A stretch of DNA of 10,213 bases. Source: an uncultured Eubacteriales bacterium (GTDB lineage Bacteria; Bacillota; Clostridia; Oscillospirales; Oscillospiraceae). This document shows, piece after piece, positions 1-7,900 of the stretch; positions within the stretch are counted from its first letter, which is position 1; each line of letters begins with the position of its first letter. The stretch covers positions 1 through 10,213 of the forward strand of contig CABQNH010000049.1 of NCBI GenBank assembly GCA_902465435.1, in the 5' to 3' direction. Below the pieces are notes generated by a model that saw only the letters and a program-made list of their open reading frames with translations, ran no database searches and had not been told where the DNA came from. The position numbers were made by a program, and so were the translations under genes.

Positions 1-332
1 AAGTTCCGGAACCGGCCAAGGGTATCCCCGTCCGGAACCTGGTTGCTGGAATCGACGCCGCAGAACTCCGAAAATGCGCGGCTGTCGATGGCTTCTGCCA
101 CCGTGGCCTCGTCACTCAGGTCATAGAGGTTTTGCAGCAGATACAGTCGGAGCATGATCTCCAGCGGATAGGGTTTGTTGCCGCGCTCTCCTTTGTAATA
201 GCACGGCTGAATCATGGCAAGCCATTCCTTCCACGGGACAATCCGTTCAATCTGACTGAGAAATTCTTTTTTCTTCGTCCGCACCTGTGCCAATTCGTCA
301 CGGAATGCGGAAATCGTCATCTGTTTATCCAT
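1..332 (-). CDS. IS5-family transposase, N-terminal part (cut by window edge)
   Basis: The minus strand reads open from an ATG at 332 to the left edge, giving about 110 residues of the N-terminal half of a DDE transposase. It begins MDKQMTISAF and contains the landmarks PWKEW, NKPYPLEIMLRLYLLQNLYD, LSDEATVAEAI, FCGV and QVPDGDTLGRFRNL. This order is typical of the N-terminal DUF772-type region of IS5-family transposases, where a 'PYPLE.MLR..LLQ..Y.LSD' segment is followed by 'PD..TL..FR'. The catalytic DDE residues would lie beyond position 1, so intactness cannot be judged. There is no convincing Shine-Dalgarno before the ATG. A TAGAAT box preceded by TG (339-344, minus) is a possible extended -10, but it lies so close to the start that the transcript would be nearly leaderless. 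Poor translation signals are common in insertion sequences. The gene lies downstream of, and on the same strand as, the toxin/immunity genes. Confidence 0.85.
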   Translation of the reverse strand, partial: MDKQMTISAFRDELAQVRTKKKEFLSQIERIVPWKEWLAMIQPCYYKGERGNKPYPLEIMLRLYLLQNLYDLSDEATVAEAIDSRAFSEFCGVDSSNQVPDGDTLGRFRN

Positions 333-391
333 AAGTTTATTCTATCACGCTTGGCGGTATCTGGCACTTTTTCCTGTGCGGTATTGCCCTA
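1..391 (-). mobile_element. IS5-family insertion sequence, one end only
   Basis: The element is inferred from the transposase. Its outer end must lie between the transposase start (332) and the stop of the neighbouring gene (416). The boundary near 388-392 is a guess: reading on the minus strand, a GGGCAATACC-type end follows AT-rich sequence, and CTAA at 389-392 would fit the YTAR-like targets used by some IS5-group elements. The other end and its inverted repeat are outside the window, so neither the terminal repeats nor a target duplication can be confirmed. Confidence 0.45.
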
Positions 392-415
392 AATTAAATT
401 CTGTCATAAACAACA

Positions 416-1366
416 TCAGCATTCTATCGGCGGCCACAGCTGAAAATCAGGGTGCTTAAAAATCTCTCTTGCCTCAGTCGGGTCATGGATCGGCTTGAAC
501 ACTTCACGCCAATCCTCCGGAATCTCAAATTTCAGATATTTCTGCAGCAAGTCACGATTGAACAGATAATTCTGGCGCAGAATTTCATCGCAGGCTGCAT
601 CATCCCCTGCAAGAATCAACGGCTCAACATCCGTATAGCTCTCATTATTCTCCTTTATGTCATTTTCATATTTTTCCTTGTCCCCGAAAAATTCAAAATA
701 TCTCACTGCCGCAGCTTCCGCTTCCTCCCGCTTTCCTTGAATATAGCGAAGCGCTTCCTCATACATCCTGAAATACATACAAACACATATATAGCCGTCT
801 TTTCCAGTAATGATCCATCCATTCTGAGTATCAGCCCTTACTTCATAACAGCGTTTTCTTTTTATTAGCCGCTCACGTCGTGCAAACTCCTCAAATAATG
901 CACTGTAACTTGCGATATAGTTATAGCAGCCCAACGGGTCGTTCATCTGTGCAAAATCACTGTTTATCATTTTTAGGACATTCCTGCAGTGCTCAATGGC
1001 CTCCGGGATTTGCTCGATCCGTGTTGGCAAAGCAAATGCATCGTCGTATTGGTTCGGCGGAAATGCGCTTGGCAAATGAGGCGGTTCTTTCTGCTCAAAG
1101 CCCTTCATCCTTCTGGTGTATTCGTTGCACCCCACCATACCAGTGCCACCAATGATCTCTTTGCTATTGATGTATAGCACCAGCCGCGCAATCAACGGTG
1201 CCGTATGAAATTCAAAGTCAAACTCACCCCAGCTATACCTCTTCAGCTCAACCTTTTGAAAAACCCCCCCCGCCGTTACCGTCGTATAATTCCCGGCGAC
1301 GATCCGATGTTGGCCGCTTGTATTCAGGTTTTCTTTATACATACTATTGATCCATGATATTTTCAT
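416..1366 (-). CDS. Candidate immunity protein of the RHS toxin (unknown family)
   Basis: This gene encodes 316 residues of a family I do not recognise. It begins MKISWINSMYKENL and ends at a TGA at 416-418. No signal peptide or membrane segment is visible, so it is probably cytoplasmic. The first ~75 residues look beta-rich with many aromatics (YSWGEFDFEF, then LIARLVLYINSKEIIGG). Residues ~120-270 look mostly helical and highly charged (RRERLIKRKR, EEALRYIQGKREEAEAAAVRYFEFFGDKEKYE). The C-terminus is rich in proline and aromatics. The start is well supported: GGAGG (1374-1378) sits seven bases before the ATG. The gene begins 18 bases after the stop of the RHS toxin, probably in one transcript and translationally coupled. 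That position immediately after a C-terminal toxin tip is where immunity genes sit in polymorphic toxin loci, and it is the only basis for the call. At 316 residues it is long for an immunity protein. Sampled lines are about 40% G+C, like the toxin tip and unlike the RHS body. Confidence 0.6.
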   Translation of the reverse strand: MKISWINSMYKENLNTSGQHRIVAGNYTTVTAGGVFQKVELKRYSWGEFDFEFHTAPLIARLVLYINSKEIIGGTGMVGCNEYTRRMKGFEQKEPPHLPSAFPPNQYDDAFALPTRIEQIPEAIEHCRNVLKMINSDFAQMNDPLGCYNYIASYSALFEEFARRERLIKRKRCYEVRADTQNGWIITGKDGYICVCMYFRMYEEALRYIQGKREEAEAAAVRYFEFFGDKEKYENDIKENNESYTDVEPLILAGDDAACDEILRQNYLFNRDLLQKYLKFEIPEDWREVFKPIHDPTEAREIFKHPDFQLWPPIEC

Positions 1367-1373
1367 TTTGATT

Positions 1374-1378
1374 CCTCC
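1374..1378 (-). promoter_or_regulatory. Strong RBS of the candidate immunity gene
   Basis: GGAGG on the minus strand lies seven bases before the ATG at 1366 and directly after the TAA (1385-1387) of the toxin gene. It fixes the start and suggests coupled translation of the pair. Confidence 0.8.
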
Positions 1379-1384
1379 GCTTCG

Positions 1385-1978
1385 TTATCGATCCAATAAG
1401 AATCTGCCGCCAAACCGCGACAGCATACCACCGCCGCTGGCTATTGCCATGCCAATTCCAACCGCCGCAATGCCAACGCCGATTCCAATCATTGTTTGCT
1501 GCGCAAGCGAGGGTATAGAACAGGAAAACTGCATTGCCAACCTGCCCTTCGGCTCGTAGCTTGGTACAGGTACGGTTACCGACTCCAGCTCACCTTTGCC
1601 AAGTAAGGCAAAATCATAAAGGATTATGCCCGGTGCTACCGACCAATACCAAATTTTCAATTTCTTTACCGGATCAATAAAGGAATCCTCAAATATCGGC
1701 TCACCCGCCTTCATTTTTTTCCCTCCATCAAACGTTCCAGCCAAATACCAGTTAAGTTGAATCGCTGCACCCAATGCAGCCGGTCCGCAGGACTTAATCT
1801 CCCAGATTTCATTGCTATGTAGATTTATAAGATCAACTCGTCCGGTTTTTCCGTTTGCAAGATCGATCTTCTGTTCCGAACTCAACACAGAGTTGCCGCC
1901 ATTGTTGGCAATAATATGAAGCTGCACCAGCCTATGGACATATCCCCAGTTCGGTATAATAACCCACCATGGCGCTGT
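1385..1978 (-). other. Toxin tip: predicted PD-(D/E)XK nuclease domain
   Basis: These are residues 2146-2342 of the RHS protein, following the end of the RHS core (NNPVACADDEG). The segment GRVDLINLHSNEIWEIKS gives the restriction-endonuclease-fold pattern D2194-x10-E2205-I-K2207, on two predicted strands. It is followed by a helix with Q2219 and Y2223 (AAIQLNWY), as in many PD-(D/E)XK nucleases. An amphipathic helix (VHRLVQLHII, ~2159-2168) precedes it. The expected activity is metal-dependent DNA (or RNA) cleavage in target cells; this is inference from the motif. The tip ends with a hydrophobic glycine-rich stretch at ~2308-2325 and a basic tail. Confidence 0.65.
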
Positions 1979-4900
1979 TCCTTCATCATCTGCGCATGCC
2001 ACCGGGTTATTATTGCAATAAGCAAACATATTGCAGCCGGTATAGCCGGTGGGGGTAGTTGCGTAGCTATCGGCATTAATAAACCGCTTGACGATGGGAT
2101 CGTAATAGCGGGACTGGAGGTAATACCAGCCGGTTTCGGCATCGTAATAATAGCCGCGGTAGCGGATGGGGTTTTTCTCCGCGAGGTTAGAGACTGCGCA
2201 GGAAGCTGCCGTTGTCTGGTTCAGGCATTTGCCCCAGGCGTCATAGGAATACGCAGCGCAGACCGTTCCACTGGCATCTACAAGCTTGACAACGTCGCCC
2301 TGCAGATTCAGGATATAATAGAACGTCTGCCAGGTGCTGCCGCTGTCTTGCGAATAGCGCATGGCATACGGATTCCCATCCGTGCCGTAAACGAACTGCA
2401 GCACGGTCGTCCCATAGCGCTCCTGAATCACCCGGCCATTCTGCGTGACGTAATCATGCGCAACGCCGCCGACCGTCTTTCGCGAACGCACGCCGTTCAT
2501 GTCGTAGGCATAGGTGATTCTTGTAACGCCTGCGGTCAGGGCGGTAAGCCGCCGCCCCTGCTGCCACGTCAGCCCGGTATACTTTGTCCCGTTATACCAA
2601 TTGATCGGGTTGCCGCTCTGCGCCGTACCCGTGACCCGATTGCTTGCAGCATTATAGCTCTGTCCCTCGTAAGCAATGGCCGTTCCGTTATAATCGGTCA
2701 GAAGATCCGGCCAGCTTGCATTCTCATAGCGATACTCCGACGCAAGGGCATTATTACAATCCGTATAATCCAGATTTCCTGCCAGATCATAATAATAATT
2801 GCAGTTTGCCGTCAGCGTTCCGTTTGCGGCATAGCGTTTTTCCTGCGTGAGACGCCCCAGCGCGTCATAGGCATACTCCGCGACCAGCTTGCCGGTCTGC
2901 GCGTTCCACATCCGTGAAATGTTGCCGTCTGCGGTATAGACGTAGGTATTGCCCGACAAAAGCGTTTCCGTTTCGCCCTCGCCGAGGTAATAATTCACCT
3001 TCAAGGGACGCGTGCTGCCCTTCTGCGTGCTTGCGTTATCGCTGTACACATAGCGCTTGACGAGCTTTGCATTTCCCGACGTTGTGAAAAGCTGCTCCGA
3101 CAGGCGCTTGACTGAATCATACGACAGGGTGACGCTGCCGAGCCCGTCGGTCGTTACGCTCTGCAGGCTGCCGTCGCCCGCGCGGTACGCGTAGTGCTCC
3201 GTGAAGGTACTGTCCCCCACCGTCCAGCTCTGCTTCGTCAGGCGGTTGGCCGTGTCGTACAGATGCTCCGTGCGCTGCACGACCGCGCCGCTCGCGTCCG
3301 TCTGCATACTGCGGATCAGGCGGCCGAGCGAGTCATACGCAAACTGGTACGTCTCCCCCGAGACCGCATACTGCCGCGCCAGCTCGCCATTTGCATTATA
3401 CACATAGCGGTAATCCGCCTGCACCGCGCCGGTCTTGCTCCGATAGACCTCCCGCGCCGTCCGGTCATACAGGTCATACGAATACGCCACCTGCTGCCCG
3501 TTTCCGTAGGTCAGCTTCGCCAGGTTCCCGCCCTGCGCCGCGTATTCATACGCCGCCAGCACAAGCTCCGCACTGGCTGTGCCGGAGGGCGCGCCGTCGG
3601 AATCCGCCGCCTTCTGCACGGCGACCTTCGTCGTCTGCCCGAAGGCGTTCTGCGTGAGCCGGTAGATCTGCCATATCCGGCCGTCGCCCCGCGCAAGCTC
3701 CGTCAGCGCTCCGCGCGAATATGCGTATTGCAGAACCGCTTCCTCTGCCGTCTGCGACTGCACCACCCGGTTTCTTCCGTCGTAGGTATAGCTCGTCTGC
3801 GTGCCGTTTGCGGCCGTCGATGTCGTCAGCAGTCCCGTCTGCGCATGATACGCCGCCTGCGTGACCGAACCGTTCGTATCCGTTGTTTTCGTCTTGTAAT
3901 TCTGATCCGCGCTGTACTCCGCGCTGCTCAAAAGATACACGCCGCCCTGCGTGCTCTGCAGCCGCGAGGACGTCACCGCTCCGGCGGCGTTATAGGTATA
4001 GCTCGTCACCACGGAATCGCTCGTCACGCTCTGCGGATTGCGGGACGTGCCCGCATAGCTCAGGCTATAGCTCACCCCGGCAAGCGACGTGTACTTCGTC
4101 AGCCGCTGCGACGCGTCATACGTCGAGCTGGTCTTGCCCTCGCCGTTGGCCGCCAGCGTCACCTTGCCATCCGCGTCGTAGCTGTAGGTCTGCACCGGCT
4201 CCTGCGTCAGGCTGATATCGTCCATATAGCAGCGGTTGGCGTTATAATCGCTCGCCAATATAATCGTTATGGCGCTGAGCGTTTTATCCTTCCGCTTCGG
4301 GACGATCGTCCCCGACGCATACTGCCACTGCCCAATGTCGTCATGGAACGACACATAATGATACTCCGGCGTTGTCGTGTCCTGATACGTCAGCTTGGCG
4401 ATCATGCCGAAGAACCGCTTTCCTCCGCTGTTATCGCCCGTCAGCTCGCCGCCCTCCTGAATCCGGCAGGCCGGTGTCAGCCCCCAGCCGGACAGCAGGA
4501 AGGTCGTATTCGACGACTGGTTCAGCGCAACGGTCTGCGACGCGCGGCGCTTCGCCTTCACGCCGTCTGCGAAGGTGAGGACATAGCCCGCGCGATTGGC
4601 GGCACTGCCGTCGGTCGGCGCGGCGTCCGCGGTGCTGTAGTCCCAATACTGGATGCACAGCGCCGTGCTGAGCGTGCTGTACTGCCGACTTTCAAAGCCG
4701 CTCAGCTGCAGAAGGTTCTGGCTCGATGCGCCGCCGTCCGCCGCCAGCGCCGGGGCGGTCGCCGCAGTCAGGTTCGCGATCTCCTCCAGCTGGAAATCGT
4801 CGAACACCACGATGCTCGTCATATTCGCCATATTGGCGCAAAGGGAATACGCGCCCGTCGTTTCCGCCGTGAACGTCAGCTCCAGCCGCTCCCAGCCCGA

Positions 4901-7900
4901 GGCGAGCGCCGGATTCGTCTTATAGCGGATCACGCGGCTCTTCGTCTCCTGCCCCGCCGTGTCCTTCACGGAGAGGTAGGCGCCGCCCGTCGTGCCGAAG
5001 TCGGCCGCACCGGCCGTATTCACATAGCCGGAGAACACATAGCTCTTTCCCGCCGTCAGATAAATGGTCTGGCTGCGCGTCGCCGTACCCGCCGTCGTGC
5101 TGCCGAGATACATCCGCAGCAGATAGCTGCCCGTTCGCGGCCGGATCCCGGCGGATGTCCCGCAGTTCACGCGCGCGCCGGAGCCGCCCGCACCCGCCTT
5201 GCTCCAGCCGGTGATCGTGCTGCCGGTCGTGTCCGGCGTTTCCGTCCGCTTGCCCTCCATGCCGCTGTTATACAAAAGGTTCTGCCCCTGTACGCCTGCG
5301 CTCGCCGCTGCGGTCACGCGGTTATTCTTCTTATTCGTCCCCGCATTCTGCGTATAGCTTCCCGCCGTGACGCCGTAGACCGCGTTTTTCTCCGCGTTCG
5401 GCGACACAACGTTGACCGTCCGCCCGAAGCCGTCAAAGGCATACACCGCAAAGGTGTCGTCGCCGGTCCCGGCGGTGCGGTCCGCGCCCCAGAAGCGGTA
5501 GATCGTCTGCCGCCCTACGGCATGGCTCGCGGTCACATGCGCGCCCGTGCCCGTCTGCGTGAACGTATTGCCGGTGAAATCGTAATTGCCGAACACCTCA
5601 TAATAGGCAAGCACTCTCCGGTCACCCGTATAGTCCAGACGGATCCCGCAGCCGGTTTCCGGGTCTATGTAGGCCTGAATGGGATTTTCAAAGCGGTTCG
5701 ACACGGAATCGTAGGGATGGACAAACACCGCGTGCGCCGTACCGTTGCGGCTGATGCGCCGCAGCTTATAGCAGCTGTAATCGAAGCGGTACACGTTGCC
5801 CGCATAGTCCGTGATGCTTTGCAGCGTATTGGCGTTATTCTCGATCGTCGCATAGGAGAAGGTCGCGATGGTCTTCTCGCTGCAGCCGTTATTCGCCTGC
5901 ACCACCTTTGCGATGCGCGCCCCGGTGGTACGGGGAAGCATGGTGACGACCGTGTTGTCATCGTGGGTATAGTAGATCCTGATCTCGTTGTCGTTTGCGT
6001 CGCGGATCGTCGTCAAAAAGCCGTGGTAGAACACCATCTCGTTTTCCTGATCGTCATAGAGCAGGAAGCAGCCCGTCGAGGTCTCCTCTGCGGTCAGGCC
6101 GAGGCCGTCCTCGTCGTAATACTTTTTGCCGGTCGAGTCCTTTTCCGTGTCCGTCGCAAAATAATGCTCGGTCCCGTCGCCGTCCGTGTATTTCAGGTAG
6201 GCCTTCGTCGTCGTGCTGCCCAGCTCATACTGCAGCTGCACCTTCTCGACCTTCTGCATGATATCCAGCCGGAAGCCCGAGCCGAGATACATATCCAGCC
6301 CCAGCTTCTTCGCGACCGGGTAATGATCCAGCCGGCTTGTGATGAAATAGGCGGAATTATAGATCAGATTCACGGAAACCGGATTGGCCGCCGAGGCAAA
6401 GCTGACCAGCGGCGTCACCGAGGTATACGCGCCCGTATAGTCCGAAAGATAGATCGCGCCCGCGGCGTCCGCCGCCATGGTCTGGTAGGAATAGTACGGC
6501 TCCACGCCGGTCATATTCCGGTATGCGACCACGAACAGCGGGCCGGCCTGCTTGCCGTAGCCGTAGAATTTCGCGACGCCTGTATGTCCCGCCGAATACT
6601 GATTCACGTCGATCATCTTGATGCAGGCCGCGCGCGGGAGGCTATCGTCACGGTACCACGACTTGACAAGCTGCGTGATATCCCAGCCCCGGAAGCCGCT
6701 GCCTGCCTGCAGCACAGCGTAATCGAGCACCGCCGACGACACGGTCGGGCGGCTGCTCCAGGTCAAATTCGTGATCCAATCGGCATTGGTCGTGTAAGCG
6801 CTCGGGCGGCTGCCCTCAACGGCATAGGCGCCCGCCTCAAACAGGGAAGCGCCGTCTGCGCTGTATTCCGTCTGGTAAAGATGGACGCTCGCGCTCACGA
6901 CCTCGCAGCCGTTGGGGATTTCCGGCAGAGAATTCCACCCGAAGAAGACCTGCGCCTCCTTCAGCGAGCTGTAACTCGTCCAGCCGAGATCGAGCTGCTG
7001 GTAGTTCGGGTGCGCGGTCGCGGGCTGCCCCTCGTAGACATACGTCGCCGCGATCCCCTGATCGCTCCAGCGCACCTGATCGATCACCGTCGGGTCGATC
7101 GTCACCGGGTAGGTGCGTTCGGCATCCGAAAGCCATGCGGCATCCGCCTCCACGCACAGAAGATAGGTATCCTGCTCCCATTCCTCCAGGCGATACGAAA
7201 CGGCGTCGGACACCGCGCCCGCCGCGTCAAACATATACGGCGCCGGAAGCAGGTAGATTTCCTCGCCCGCTTCATTGAGAAGGCGGATCGCTCCGTCCTC
7301 GCCGAATTCCGGCGTAAGGCCGCGCAGATTCAGCTGGAAGACATAGCTGCTCGCGCTCTGCGCGCTGTGCAGCACAATGCTTTCCTTAATATGATGGGAA
7401 AGGCTGGTATAGACGAGATCCACGTTGGGATAGACCGCCTGATAGCAGACGTCCGCCTGCAGCGTTTCCGGCAGCCTTGTCGGGCTGGGTCTTCCGCCTG
7501 GCTCCGCTTCGGCGTAGCTCGCCCGATCGCCCGGGTTGACCACGATGGCCTGTGCGTTTCGGTTAAACGCGGGAAGCTCCGACGCAAAAAGGCCACCGCG
7601 CGGTTCTTCCGTCGCCTCCGGCGCATCCTGCGCAGACACCTGCGAGGTTTCCTCTATGGTTTCCTCTGTAGTTTCCTCTGTAGTTTCCTCTACGGTTTCC
7701 GCTGCGGTTTCTTCCGCAGATGCCGACGCTTCCTCGGCGGTCTCCTGCGGCGTCGATTCCTCCGACAGCGCATCCGGCGCGGCCGACGGCTCCGCAGAAA
7801 CAGCCGGTTCCTCGTCCGCCTGATCCGCAGGCTCCGCCGCATCCGACGTGACCGGCTGCAGTGCCGACTCCGCCACCAGCGACAGGCTCAGCCGATAGTC

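Noticed and set aside
2070..2145. YYDPIVKRF in place of the usual YYDP..GRF in the RHS core, as a sign of a broken core
   Set aside because: The Lys variant (V-K-R-F-I-N-A-D) is common in clostridial RHS proteins and the rest of the core motif is intact.
1916..2917. Plus-strand open frame of 333 codons
   Set aside because: It is antisense to the RHS core, which has clear family motifs. The translation shows no recognisable domain and no good RBS precedes it.
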